A DNA stretch of 51,297 bases from Sphingomonadales bacterium (GTDB lineage Bacteria > Pseudomonadota > Alphaproteobacteria > Sphingomonadales > Kordiimonadaceae), in assembly GCA_011088215.1 (NCBI GenBank), contig JAALKD010000017.1, forward strand, positions 4,488-55,784. The letters run 5' to 3'. A model generated the notes under the pieces. It ran no database searches. It saw only the letters and a list, made by a program, of their open reading frames with translations, and was not told the origin of the DNA. Numbering within the stretch: the stretch's first letter is position 1; the number at the start of each line of letters is the position of its first letter. Shown here piece after piece: positions 1 through 8,896 of this stretch. The translations under genes were made by a program, and so were the position numbers.

Positions 1-468
1 CAGGGTATGGGCAATGGGTGTTTTGGCGGCCTGCACCGCAATGCGGTAATTGCTTTCGGTCGCCAGCTGGTCCAGCACTTCGGGTTTGAATGTGTCGTCG
101 CTGCACACCAGGTCGAACGCCACAACCTGCGAAGCTTCTTCAACCAGATGAAGTTCCGGTACGTCGGCGTTTTCGGCCAAGTAAACAACATGCTGCGCCG
201 CCAGTGTGCGCACCAGTTTGGCGCGCTGTAGCATATAGGTCATGGATTTTTCATATTGGGCGCGCAGTTCAGCTTCGGTTTTTGGAGTTGTTGGTTTTTG
301 GGCAGGTTTTTGATCTGGTTTTTTCTCGGTTCTTTCGAGTATTTCCTGCACGTCAATTGGTAAGGGGTCAATTGGCTTGGGTTGCGCAGTCGCACCGGTG
401 CTGCCAATCGCCACTATGCAGGCTAAAAGAACTGAAATCGAAAAAAAATGTGTAGTTGTTTTACGCAC
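1..468 (-). CDS. secreted protein of unknown function (3' end outside window)
   Basis: Reading leftward from a GTG at 466-468, an open frame runs off the window edge for 156 codons. The GTG is the only sensible start, because an in-frame TGA lies five codons upstream. The N-terminus is a typical Sec signal peptide (VRKTTTHFF, then a hydrophobic run ending near ATAQ), followed by a Pro/Lys-rich linker at about residues 30-60. A predicted helical domain follows with EKSMTYMLQRAKLVRTLAAQ and a single Cys in FDLVCSDD. I do not recognise a family. The signal peptide points to a periplasmic location. No second gene in its operon is visible, and the upstream 200 bp separate it from a divergent esterase gene. 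Confidence 0.7.
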   Translation of the reverse strand, partial: MRKTTTHFFSISVLLACIVAIGSTGATAQPKPIDPLPIDVQEILERTEKKPDQKPAQKPTTPKTEAELRAQYEKSMTYMLQRAKLVRTLAAQHVVYLAENADVPELHLVEEASQVVAFDLVCSDDTFKPEVLDQLATESNYRIAVQAAKTPIAHTL

Positions 469-667
469 GGCTTGACCCCAAAATCACTCAAAAAAACAAG
501 GCTGTTGAATAACAGCAGCGATACCATTTATGGCACCGCTTTACTTCAGCATACAGGCTTTACCTTCGGCTTGTCCCGTTAATTTGGCCATTCATCCACT
601 GGTGGCTTGATTGAGCCCTCCGGGTTGGCCACGTTGGTATCAGGGACAACGCCGGGTGGAGGGCATT

Positions 668-1483
668 ATGCGTCAGATAAAATTAATCCTTGGTTTCATG
701 CTGTGTGGTTTGTTGCCAGTGACTGGTGCAACCGGCGCGCCCGCCAGCGCGGGGTTTGAGATGCCCGGCAGTTACGCGCATGAATTCAGCTCAGCGGTGA
801 TCGGTGACAGCTTCAGCATCGTGGTTTCCCTGCCGTTTGGTTACGACCGGACTGAGCGCGCCTTCCCGCTGTTGTTTGCGCTGGACGGTGACGGCATGTT
901 CGGTATGGAAAGCGATATCCCAAGGTTGCTGTCGTTCGAAGGCAAAGTGCCGCCGATGATTGTTGCCAGTGTGGTCTACGGCGACCTGCAGAAATGGTTT
1001 CAGAAACGAATGCGAGATTTTCATCCCACTAAAGACGGAGTAACTGGAGGGGCTGAAAATTTTCTGACCTCGTTGCGCGATGAAATACTGCCGTTTTTGC
1101 AGGCGAATTACCGCGTAGATGTAACGAACAGAGCGCTGTATGGTCATTCTTCGGCTGGATTGTTCGCCTTTTATGCGGGCATCAAGCAGCCGAAACTGTT
1201 TAGCCGCATTCTGGCAACAAGCCCGTCGCTGGAGGAAGAACCGGCCTGGGCTGCGACCTTCCCGGATATGATATCAGCGCGCGGTGCTGACCTACCCAAA
1301 ATATATATGTCTGTTGATGCTTCGGAGATCGCAATGGCCGATGCGGTGGCACCTCATGTGGCACTATTGAAGGCGCAGGTTGGCGCCGGACAGTTTAAGT
1401 ATGAGGTGTTGAACGAGGGCAGTCATATGTCGGTGATCCCAAAGGCCTATACCGCCGGGCTGCATTTCCTTTATGCAAAATAA
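668..1483 (+). CDS. secreted alpha/beta hydrolase, putative esterase (PF00756-like)
   Basis: A 271-residue protein with an N-terminal signal peptide (MRQIKLILGFMLCGLLP, cleavage likely after ATGA). The nucleophile elbow GHSSAG at about residue 159 supplies the serine. The catalytic histidine is probably in EGSHMSV near residue 252, and an acid lies in the strand before it (YMSVDASE). The early FPLLFALDGDGMFG segment is typical of the putative-esterase family that includes enterobactin/siderophore and carbohydrate esterases. The ATG at 668 is chosen over an upstream in-frame start at 611 because GGAGGG sits just before it and the signal peptide begins there. The substrate is unknown. The protein is probably periplasmic or exported. 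Confidence 0.85.
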   Translation: MRQIKLILGFMLCGLLPVTGATGAPASAGFEMPGSYAHEFSSAVIGDSFSIVVSLPFGYDRTERAFPLLFALDGDGMFGMESDIPRLLSFEGKVPPMIVASVVYGDLQKWFQKRMRDFHPTKDGVTGGAENFLTSLRDEILPFLQANYRVDVTNRALYGHSSAGLFAFYAGIKQPKLFSRILATSPSLEEEPAWAATFPDMISARGADLPKIYMSVDASEIAMADAVAPHVALLKAQVGAGQFKYEVLNEGSHMSVIPKAYTAGLHFLYAK

Positions 1484-1543
1484 CTTCGGGCGGTTGGCGA
1501 GCGCCAGACATAGCGCCCGCATGTTTGTTGTTTAAAGCATTTG

Positions 1544-1948
1544 CTACAGCATTTGGGCGGCGATCATGCCCATGCCGATAACGCCCGCGAGCCAAATCAG
1601 CGGCCGGATGATCGGCCACCCCGCCAGGTAAACAACCGCATGGGCAACCCGTGCGTAGAAGAATATCTGTGCACCCAAAATGGTCGTGTCATTTGAAACC
1701 CCTGCTGCATGTGCGGTTAGTACCAGCAAACCGAACAGCACCAGATTTTCCTTCATGTTAACCGCCAGCCGGGTGGCGCGTTTGCGCAGCACGCTGGATT
1801 CCGGCAAGTCATCACGTGGCCCTGCCTGTGCTGGTCCGCCATTTTCCTTGATGCCCATTCCCGCAGGTATCATGATTAGAACGAAAGTCAGGATGGTGCT
1901 CCATAACAGAAGTGTTAGTTCTGGTATCATTGTCATTAGTGATGGCAT
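1544..1948 (-). CDS. MAPEG family membrane protein
   Basis: A 134-residue protein with about four hydrophobic segments: an N-terminal helix (LTLLLWSTILTFVLIMI), a middle helix after MKENLVLFGLLVLTAH, and two C-terminal helices. The RLAVNMKEN segment after the first loop and the YARVAHAVVYLAGWP motif are characteristic of the MAPEG family (eicosanoid and glutathione metabolism relatives). Bacterial members have no firmly known substrate. It lies 69 bp downstream of the M19 dipeptidase stop on the same strand and may be co-transcribed with it. It is a predicted inner-membrane protein, and its length is typical of the family. Confidence 0.85.
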   Translation of the reverse strand: MPSLMTMIPELTLLLWSTILTFVLIMIPAGMGIKENGGPAQAGPRDDLPESSVLRKRATRLAVNMKENLVLFGLLVLTAHAAGVSNDTTILGAQIFFYARVAHAVVYLAGWPIIRPLIWLAGVIGMGMIAAQML

Positions 1949-2017
1949 TGGTTTTCTCCCCTAGATTAACCCATGTGTATTCTATATCGCGGTGGCCGCA
2001 GTTTGTCCAAAGCAGCG

Positions 2018-3202
2018 CTAGCGAACTGGCAACCAGCGCCCCAGGAAATTGACACTGTTGCCGCCCATGATTTTGCGGATTGTGGCCTCGGGCACGCCTT
2101 TGACCAGCAATGCTTCGGTAACCAAGGGGAAGTCCTCTGCGGTAAGCGAAGTGGTGCTGCCGTCCCAGTCGGAGCCGATAACAACGTGGTCTTCGCCTAC
2201 AAGGCCGATGCCGTAGATCAGCGCGTCTGCGATGCCGTCGGGGGTTGGCGTGCAAATGGCTTGCTCCCAAAAACCAACCGCGATTAGCCCGCCTTTGTCG
2301 GCGATAGCTTTCATCAGATCATCGGTGAAATTACGGTCCGTGTTGCAGTGGCCCTTGAAGCCGGTGTGGGAAACAACCTGTGGGCGGCTGGAAAGCGCGG
2401 TTATTTCGCGGGCTGCAGGTTCTGACACATGGGCCAGATCAATGATGATCTCCAATTGGTCGAACCGTTTGATTGCGGCGCGTCCAAATTCGGTTAAGCC
2501 GGCGTTGCTGACACCGTGCAGCGAACCTGCCAGTTCGTTGTCGAAAAAATGAGTGATACCCATCATCCGGTACCCGGCGAAGAACATACGGTCGATGTTG
2601 CCGATGTCGCCCTCTAGTGGGTGTGCACCTTCTGCACCCATAAGCGCGCCGATGGTGCGGCGGGCAGGATTAGCGGAGCGTTCGGCCATCAGGGCGGTGA
2701 GTTCAAGTTTGTTGCGGACCCAGCGCAGCTCGCCGTTTGAGTCCGCCACGGCCTCATCCAGCTTTTCAGCCTGATAAAGCGCGCGCTCCAGGAGGCTGCC
2801 CCAGGTTCTGATCGGCCAGCCCTGGGCAACCACCAGCGCGGTGATATTGTCGCTGTCGCCGGTGTTTTCCTCGATATTCTGACCGCTTGGAGATTTGGTC
2901 ACGGAGGTGAACATCATCAGGTCAAACCCGGCATCCTGCAGCCGGGGAATGTCGGCGTGGCCATAGTCGGAGCGCTCATTGATGTTCCGGTCCCACAGCA
3001 GGCTGTCGGTGTGCCAATCCATGATGGTCATGTCGGCCTGCAGCGTGGTGGCTGTGGCAGACGGCCGCTGGGCACTATAGTCCAGCCGTTTGTTCAGCGA
3101 TTTTTCCAGCATCGGCGGTGCGATGATGCGAAAAGCGGCATATAACACAAACAGTATAACTAGCGTCCATAGTCCGATTTTCGTGATTTTGCCTTGTGTC
3201 AT
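2018..3202 (-). CDS. membrane-anchored dipeptidase, peptidase family M19
   Basis: A renal-dipeptidase-type zinc metallohydrolase (M19), 394 residues. Residues 8-28 form a single N-terminal membrane anchor (GLWTLVILFVLYAAFRII), so the catalytic domain should face the periplasm. Metal-site motifs are visible in order: DWHTD near residue 60, the glutamate in GAEGAHPLEGD near 190, and histidines in DLAHVSE (about 257) and SHTGFKGHCN (about 280). The start at 3202 is chosen over an in-frame start 18 codons upstream because GGGGAGG lies 8 nt before this ATG. M19 enzymes cleave dipeptides, including those with D-residues. The MAPEG gene follows, and the M56 gene lies 100 bp upstream on the same strand. 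Confidence 0.92.
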   Translation of the reverse strand: MTQGKITKIGLWTLVILFVLYAAFRIIAPPMLEKSLNKRLDYSAQRPSATATTLQADMTIMDWHTDSLLWDRNINERSDYGHADIPRLQDAGFDLMMFTSVTKSPSGQNIEENTGDSDNITALVVAQGWPIRTWGSLLERALYQAEKLDEAVADSNGELRWVRNKLELTALMAERSANPARRTIGALMGAEGAHPLEGDIGNIDRMFFAGYRMMGITHFFDNELAGSLHGVSNAGLTEFGRAAIKRFDQLEIIIDLAHVSEPAAREITALSSRPQVVSHTGFKGHCNTDRNFTDDLMKAIADKGGLIAVGFWEQAICTPTPDGIADALIYGIGLVGEDHVVIGSDWDGSTTSLTAEDFPLVTEALLVKGVPEATIRKIMGGNSVNFLGRWLPVR

Positions 3203-3222
3203 AAAAAAAACCTCCCCGGCTC

Positions 3223-3237
3223 CTATAGTAACTATAG
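3223..3237. promoter_or_regulatory. 15-bp perfect palindrome upstream of the dipeptidase gene
   Basis: The sequence CTATAGTAACTATAG reads identically on both strands apart from its central base. It lies 21 bp upstream of the M19 start codon, just before the ribosome binding site, in the short gap after the M56 gene. Its position suits an operator for a dimeric repressor or a short leader structure. No protein can be assigned to it from the sequence. Confidence 0.4.
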
Positions 3238-3301
3238 CAACGGGGAGGGGGTTCAAGTTAGTGGTTTTTTTGCCGCTTCTGGAGCAGCGGTATTTGGATA
3301 T

Positions 3302-5875
3302 TTATCGCTTGCGACCTGTCAGAAGTTCGCGTTCGTGTCTTCCGGAAATGGTTTCAGCTGCACCGTCGAAGGCTTTCTGGACCGCGCCGTCACGCGGCAT
3401 GTCACTTTTGATTTGGCTAAGTGCTAGGCGTTTTTCATAGTCTCCATCGATGGAGCGGGCGATTTTTATCGCTGCCAGCCAGTTGGCTTTGTTCATATCG
3501 CCTTCATCAACAACCATGTTCAGCCCAAGGCGTTTTTCATAATCGCTTTCGATAGAACCGAGCGCCTTCAACAAGTCGCTGGTTATGCCTTCATCCAAAT
3601 TCGCGTTATCGGCGAATTGGGTGATGACAAGGCGCAGTTCATAGTCGCTTTCGATTGAACTCATTGCGTTGATCAGCCGTTTTTGGTTGGCTTTTGATAG
3701 CCGGTTGTCGTCCAGCGCGGTGGCAAGCAACAGGCGCAGTTCATAGTCGCTTTCCATGGTAGTGGCACGGTCCAGCACTTTGGCCATATTTTTGTCGTCT
3801 AATGCAAATTCCTCGATCATCGGTGTGAGCATCAAACGAAGCTCATAGTCGCTTTCGACTTTCTTGCTTAGATCAAGGGCGGCACTAAGCGTGTCTTTGG
3901 TGATCAGACCCTCTTCCAATAGTTTGCCGACAGTCAGCCGCACTTCATAGTCGCTCTCGACAGACGTCAAATTCTTCATCAGGTTTTTGACATCGCCTGA
4001 TTTGAGCTTGGCTTGGTCAACCAGGTGAAAGGCGAACATGCGGGTGGCATAGCCGGATTCCAGCTCGCCCATTTTCTTCAGGGCATTTTTAACTCCGCCT
4101 TTTTTGAGGGCGCGCTCAACCCGGCCGTCCATATCGATAGCAGAGTTTTTGAGTAAGATTTGCAGCGTGTCAGCCAGCCATTTTTCGCCCGCCATGTCGA
4201 AGGATTGCTTGTCACCGTTTACCCAGTATGTTGCCTCTAGCCCGTCACCGTCATTTTCAAGTCGGTAGCGACGGCGCTCATCATCCTTTTCGGTGCGAAT
4301 GTTAAGTCGGCCGTCTTCCTCAAGGGACTGGATGGAACGTTCGTCGTCAGCAAGACCGAAGTCTCCGTCATAGGACACTTTGATCGCGATGCCTTTATCA
4401 ACGATTTGCATGTTGCCAGAGCGCCAGCCATCGTCGTCGGTCACAAGGCTGTAGCTGTTTCCCATGTTCTTGCGCTTGCTTTTGAGCTTTTCGCGGGCTT
4501 TGCGTCTGGCTTCTCTGGCCTTCGCGCGCGCCTTTGCTGTTTGAGCTTGTACCCTTGTCGCAGTCTCTACCGCGCGTTCGATATCCACTTGCGCGGCTTT
4601 GATTGCCCGCTCAACAGTTTCCTGGATTTCGTCTGTATCGACATCAACGTCGTGCGGGTGTTCTGCCGCTATCCGCGGGCGTTCCTCAGGCTGCCCCGCA
4701 GTCATTGCAGTGGCAAATTCTACACTAGGCAGGCTGACAACTGCCACCAGTAAGGCGGCAGCGATGCCGCCCCTTTGCAGACGTCCGCCCGCAGTGAAGG
4801 CAGAAGCATCTGCTTTGAGCAGCCTTTCCACCCGTTGTTTGAGTATCGATTGGTCTCCGGCCATTGCTAATCCCCATTGTATCTGTCGTTTCTCGGTTAT
4901 TTTTTTTGCACACGTATACAGCGCGCTTGCGACTGCTTTTGCAGTCGATAGGTTGGTGGCTGCCCATTGGTCAGCCGCCAGTTCCGCATTGTCTTCCAGC
5001 CGCTTACGGGCCAGTACAAACAATGGTTGGAAAAAGAAAATTCTGCTTAAAGTCTGGGTGACAATCATCATCACCGGGTCGCGCCTCAACATATGCGCCA
5101 GTTCATGCGCTATAAGACTGTCCAACGCTTTGCGGTCCATGTCCTCAAAGGCCCAATCGGGTAAGCAAATTTCGCGCCGCGGCAGGCACACCGGGCTGTT
5201 GATATCGCCCGAGCGGGTCAGGAATGGTACGTGGCGGATGTCCACCTGTTCGCAAAGTGCCCGCAGGGTTTGGTTTGCATGGTGCTCTGCGGGCACGCGG
5301 GTCCGGTTACCCAGGCTTTTGACCGCCCGAACATATGAGATCATCAATGCGGCAAGCGCCAATGCTGCCAGCACACCCCAACTACCGATCAATAGAATGC
5401 CGGGCTGTGACGGGACGGGCGATTGCGCAGTCGTATCTGCGAGTGTGGGTACAATGAGTGTCTCGGTTGTTACATTTGGGCCGGGCACTGGGCTAGCCTT
5501 GTCACCCGCGGTTGCGCTGGTTTTTTCGCGCTTCAATGTTATTGGGTTTGCTGGGTCCAGCGGGGCGGGCGCTTCTGGAACAGCTTGCTGTCGTGTCTCG
5601 GGCTGTGTTGTGGATTCAAGTGTCTGCGAGGCATATTGGCTAGCTGCAGAATTGCTAACCGGGATCGTCACGTTGGTTGACAATAGTGATACGGGCATCA
5701 ATGCGACAAAACTGGCGACAATTGCCAACTTCCAGGCCATTTCCGACATATCAGGCGAATTGATGACGCCGATTTTCTCCAGCAGCCAGACGCCGCCGAG
5801 CAGCGCGGTGCTGGCTATCATGAACTTTAGAAACAAGGACAGGACCGGCAGGTCCAGAATGAGGGCGTCAGTCAT
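3302..5875 (-). CDS. BlaR1-type M56 metallopeptidase with C-terminal ESDYE tandem repeats
   Basis: An 857-residue membrane protein. The N-terminal half has BlaR1/MecR1-like membrane segments (starting LPVLSLFLKFMIASTALLGG) and a gluzincin domain with HELAH at about residues 255-259, the zinc-binding HExxH of M56 peptidases. A low-complexity charged helix (AKARAKAREARRKAREKLK, about residues 470-490) follows, then a beta-rich stretch. From about residue 600 to the end there are seven to eight tandem repeats of roughly 35 residues, each centred on a variant of ESDYELRL. The start at 5875 overlaps the repressor's stop (ATGACTGA) and follows GGGGA. A sensor transpeptidase domain as in BlaR1 is absent. 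By analogy with BlaR1 it should relieve repression by the adjacent BlaI-type protein; the inducing signal is unknown. Confidence 0.88.
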   Translation of the reverse strand: MTDALILDLPVLSLFLKFMIASTALLGGVWLLEKIGVINSPDMSEMAWKLAIVASFVALMPVSLLSTNVTIPVSNSAASQYASQTLESTTQPETRQQAVPEAPAPLDPANPITLKREKTSATAGDKASPVPGPNVTTETLIVPTLADTTAQSPVPSQPGILLIGSWGVLAALALAALMISYVRAVKSLGNRTRVPAEHHANQTLRALCEQVDIRHVPFLTRSGDINSPVCLPRREICLPDWAFEDMDRKALDSLIAHELAHMLRRDPVMMIVTQTLSRIFFFQPLFVLARKRLEDNAELAADQWAATNLSTAKAVASALYTCAKKITEKRQIQWGLAMAGDQSILKQRVERLLKADASAFTAGGRLQRGGIAAALLVAVVSLPSVEFATAMTAGQPEERPRIAAEHPHDVDVDTDEIQETVERAIKAAQVDIERAVETATRVQAQTAKARAKAREARRKAREKLKSKRKNMGNSYSLVTDDDGWRSGNMQIVDKGIAIKVSYDGDFGLADDERSIQSLEEDGRLNIRTEKDDERRRYRLENDGDGLEATYWVNGDKQSFDMAGEKWLADTLQILLKNSAIDMDGRVERALKKGGVKNALKKMGELESGYATRMFAFHLVDQAKLKSGDVKNLMKNLTSVESDYEVRLTVGKLLEEGLITKDTLSAALDLSKKVESDYELRLMLTPMIEEFALDDKNMAKVLDRATTMESDYELRLLLATALDDNRLSKANQKRLINAMSSIESDYELRLVITQFADNANLDEGITSDLLKALGSIESDYEKRLGLNMVVDEGDMNKANWLAAIKIARSIDGDYEKRLALSQIKSDMPRDGAVQKAFDGAAETISGRHERELLTGRKR

Positions 5876-6311
5876 TGATCTTTTCCCCGGTTTTGTTTGC
5901 ATTAGCCTCAGCAGTGTCAGCTTCGGCCAGCATTTTTTGAATTTCCGCCAAATCGCCGCTCTCCAGATCTGATTCTTGTACTAAGTGCGCAAGCAACTGG
6001 CGATCATCGCCTTTAAACAAAGTGCTGACCAACGACGACACCATCGACCGCCGTGCCGCGCTTTCGCTGACCAGCGGTGTGTATATCCTTTCGCGGCCTT
6101 CGGTGTGTGACGACAGAACCCCGCGTTTTTCCAGACGGGTAAGAATGGTGGCCACCGTGGTGTGGGCAAGACCCAGGTGCGATAATTGGGCGTGCACTGA
6201 CTTCGCTGAACCTTCGCTCAGGTACCAAAGAGCCTGCATCAGTTGATATTGTTGATCGCTCAGTTTGACAGAGTCGGGCTTCATACTTTTGGTTGTCTCG
6301 CTGCGGGTCAT
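5868..6311 (-). CDS. BlaI/MecI/CopY family repressor
   Basis: About 147 residues with a winged-helix N-terminus. LSDQQYQLMQALWYLSEGSA and the recognition region AHTTVATILTRLEKRG are diagnostic of the BlaI/MecI family. The C-terminal half is the helical dimerisation region. The family represses its own operon until a partner M56 protease triggers its cleavage. That partner gene overlaps this one by 8 bp downstream. Two ATGs are possible (6317 and 6311). The second is favoured because AAGG lies 7 nt before it and only 1 nt before the first. Two TACTACA/TGTAGTA-type operators lie directly upstream. Confidence 0.92.
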   Translation of the reverse strand: MTRSETTKSMKPDSVKLSDQQYQLMQALWYLSEGSAKSVHAQLSHLGLAHTTVATILTRLEKRGVLSSHTEGRERIYTPLVSESAARRSMVSSLVSTLFKGDDRQLLAHLVQESDLESGDLAEIQKMLAEADTAEANANKTGEKIND

Positions 6312-6324
6312 TTTCATACCTTGT

Positions 6325-6371
6325 TACTACATGTGTAGAAATTAAATACTACAGGTGTAGTAATGGTGCAA
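6325..6371 (-). promoter_or_regulatory. BlaI/MecI-type double operator and promoter
   Basis: Two dyads are present: TACTACATGTGTAGAA at 6325-6340 (core CTACATGTGTAG) and TACTACAGGTGTAGTA at 6347-6362, whose arms are perfectly complementary. Both match the TACA/TGTA operators known for BlaI and MecI. Reading leftward, a sigma-70-like promoter overlaps them: -35 TTGCAC (6366-6371) and -10 TATTTA (6343-6348) with a 17-nt spacer that contains the second operator. The first operator covers the start region. This arrangement predicts tight autorepression of the repressor-M56 operon. Confidence 0.8.
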
Positions 6372-6555
6372 GAAGTTTATTCATTTTGTTAAACACTGCA
6401 TGAGCGCGCTGGATATCCGGGGCTGTCATTAACAAGGCGGAAATAAGCAAATCGGTAATTGGCTTTTTGGCAACGGACGGTTAATCTTTTGATCTTAAAA
6501 AAGGCGGCGATAACGTCGCGGTGTATGCCTGTTGGGGCATATAGGGGAAGAATAT

Positions 6556-7712
6556 ATGTCTGAGGATATTTATATCCTGATCAATACCATGTTGTTGATG
6601 CACACGCTGTCGACCTTGCTGTTGCTCGGCTTTTGGTCAAGGAACAGGTCCAGCATTGGTTTGTCGATGATTGGACTGAGCGTCGTTGTCAGTGGTGTTG
6701 GTCTTGTGCTGGCATTTGTCTTCGGGGTTGCGGAAGGCTTTTTTCACGTCACCGGGATATTTGTTTTTCTTATAGTAGGCCATGCAGCTGCATGGCTTGG
6801 GTTGGCCGATTTCTGGCACAAGAAAACCCGTAAGTTAACTGCGGCGGTTGCTGTGCTGGGCGCGGCTACACTGACATCAATTATGCTCTATCACCTTGGC
6901 GGAGGCGCGCCCGCTGGCCGAACAGCCATTCTTTCCATGTTTTTCGCTGTCAGTTCGTTTGCGATTGTTGTACAATTTATCGAGCGAAAGGCTTTCGCAT
7001 CGACATTTATGAAAGTGCCTTCAAAGAATCGAGAGTTGGCTCCTATTTTGTCATGGGGCTGTTTTTTGTCCATGGTCTGTTCAATGTTTGTCGTGTGTTC
7101 AGTTGGCCGGAGTTGGGGCTTGATACTTTATTTTCAGAGGCGGGTGCCTACATCGATACGCTCTCGGTTTTGGAAGCCCTGATGTTCACACCGATATTTG
7201 TTATCGGTGTTATCATGATGGTGGCAGAACGGCTGCAAACCGAGTTGCGGGTAGAGCAAATGCTAGAACCAGTTACCCGGTCTTTGAATCGAAGGGCGTT
7301 TGTGACTGTGTCCAAAGTGGTTTTGGCGCGTGCGCGCCGTAATGCTGATGCGGTTTCCATTTTGATTGTAGACGTTAGCAACTTCAAAGAAATACGCGAC
7401 ATCGCTGGCCGGTCTGGCTGCGATAAAATTCTGCGTCAGGTGGCCACTGCAATCGTTGCCGGACGACGCGAGCAAGATATTTTCAGCCGTTTCAGTAACG
7501 ATGAATTCCTGCTAATATTGCCGGGTACACCAGAAGAGGGCGCTGATTTGGTGCTGGAGCGGGTCGAGGCTGAAATTGTCGGGCGGTCTTACGATCAGAA
7601 AGGCAAAGCTATTTCGGTCGAGGCCAAGCTGCAGCATTACACCGCGCGCGGGGAAGATCTGGAGGCCGAAGGCATGATTGATGCTGTTGCTAAGAAACTG
7701 GCAGCGGCCTAA
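6556..7712 (+). pseudogene. membrane protein with degenerate GGDEF domain, frameshifted
   Basis: Two overlapping frames encode one protein. Frame one (from ATG 6556, preceded by GGGGAAG) gives several transmembrane helices. Frame two continues with the last helices (VMGLFFVHGLF, SVLEALMFTPIFVIGVIMM) and a GGDEF-like cytoplasmic domain beginning MLEPVTRSLNRRAFV. The shift lies between about 7030 and 7060. Adding one G to the GG of GAGTTGGCT near 7037 would restore KNREL-GSYFVMG. The signature GGDEF is replaced by FSNDEF, so the first two glycines are lost and diguanylate cyclase activity is doubtful even in the repaired protein. A sensor or c-di-GMP-related role is inference. It is convergent with the ketosynthase genes. 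Confidence 0.7.
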
Positions 7713-7716
7713 TAGG

Positions 7717-8885
7717 CTATATTTTTTCCACCATGAAACTGCCGATCGAATAGCTGGCGCCGAACGAGCAAATCAAGCCTATATCGCCACTGATGAAGTC
7801 CTGGCTGTGGGTATTGAAGGCAATCATACAGCCTGCACCCGCTGTGTTGGCATATTGGTCGAGGATAATCGGCGCTTCGTCCTGGCTTGGTTCGTGGTCA
7901 AGCAGCTTTTTGGTGGCAAACATATTCATATTGATGTTGGCCTGATGCAGCCACAGGCGTTTGAAATCTGAAACGCTTTTCCCCTCGGATGCTATATGGT
8001 CCTGAATATGGTCAATCACCTTGGCAGCAGTTCCTTGAACACGGCACGTCCGTTTTGGCGGAACCGTTGGTCTGGGTCGTCGATGCGATCACGTTCCACC
8101 ATTAAGCGTGACCCGAAACCAGCGACGATGTTGGTGGAAAACTCGGTAAATAGTTTACGGCTTTTGATCCGAAAGGCATGTTCGGACGAGCATTCATCCT
8201 CGCGCTCCAGCACCATGGCAACAGCTGCGTCGCCGAAAATGAAATGCCCGTCGCGGTCTTCATAAGCCAGTAGGGGTGAAATATATTCCGCTGTCACAAC
8301 CAACGCCTTGTTGGCCATGCCCGAATGCACGGCGTCATAGGCGGTCGACATGCCAAACGTGGCACTAGAGCAGCCCATTGCCATATCGAATGCGAACCCT
8401 TTTGCTCCAAGAATTTGCTGTAATTCGGTTGCCATTGAGGGGACAAACCGTTCCCACACCGAAGAAGAAATAATAACCAGGTCGATATCGTTGCCAGCAA
8501 TTCCGGCCTGAGCCAACGCCTTTTCGGCGGCGGCGAGCGCCATTTTTACCTGTACAGGGGTTTTGGTGATTTTATCCTCTGCCATGTCAGACAGATAGGG
8601 ATACATCCGCTCGGGCTCGGTCAAGCCCGATGCTTCCATCAGGTAGCGATTTTTGATACCCGAGGCTTTTTCGATAAATTCGGTTGAGGAAAGTTCCTTA
8701 GCCGCAACTGTTCCCGCGCTGATTTCGTCGGCGTGGTCGGCATTCCATTGATTTACATGGGCGTTGTAGCCGGCAACAAGTTCGTCGTTTGAAAGACTAT
8801 GGGGCGGGGTATATACGCCGGTTCCGCTTATAACGATGTCTTTTGTTGTCCCGGCGTTTTCCGTTGTCTTGGTGGTTTCTGGCAT
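7717..8885 (-). pseudogene. FabH-like ketosynthase III paralogue, frameshifted near its C-terminus
   Basis: The N-terminal frame (8885-8016) carries the thiolase-fold start DIVISGTGVYTPP and the active-site cysteine in MAMGCSSATFGM. The C-terminal frame (8019-7717) carries the catalytic histidine in RLWLHQANINMN and the asparagine in QYANTAGAG. Alignment with the intact neighbour shows the break inside KELLP/KVIDHI. One extra A in the CCAAGG run near 8020 would restore a full-length enzyme of about 390 residues. It begins 11 bp after the upstream paralogue stops, with GGGGGA before the ATG, so the two form one operon. The frameshift may be real decay or a sequencing error. Substrate specificity is unknown. 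Confidence 0.8.
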
Positions 8886-8896
8886 TGATCCCCCGA

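Noticed and set aside
4599..5972. Long plus-strand open frame of 457 codons opposite the M56 gene
   Set aside because: It lies wholly antisense to a gene with clear M56 motifs, has low-complexity Ser/Ala-rich translation and no ribosome binding site. It is a codon-usage shadow.
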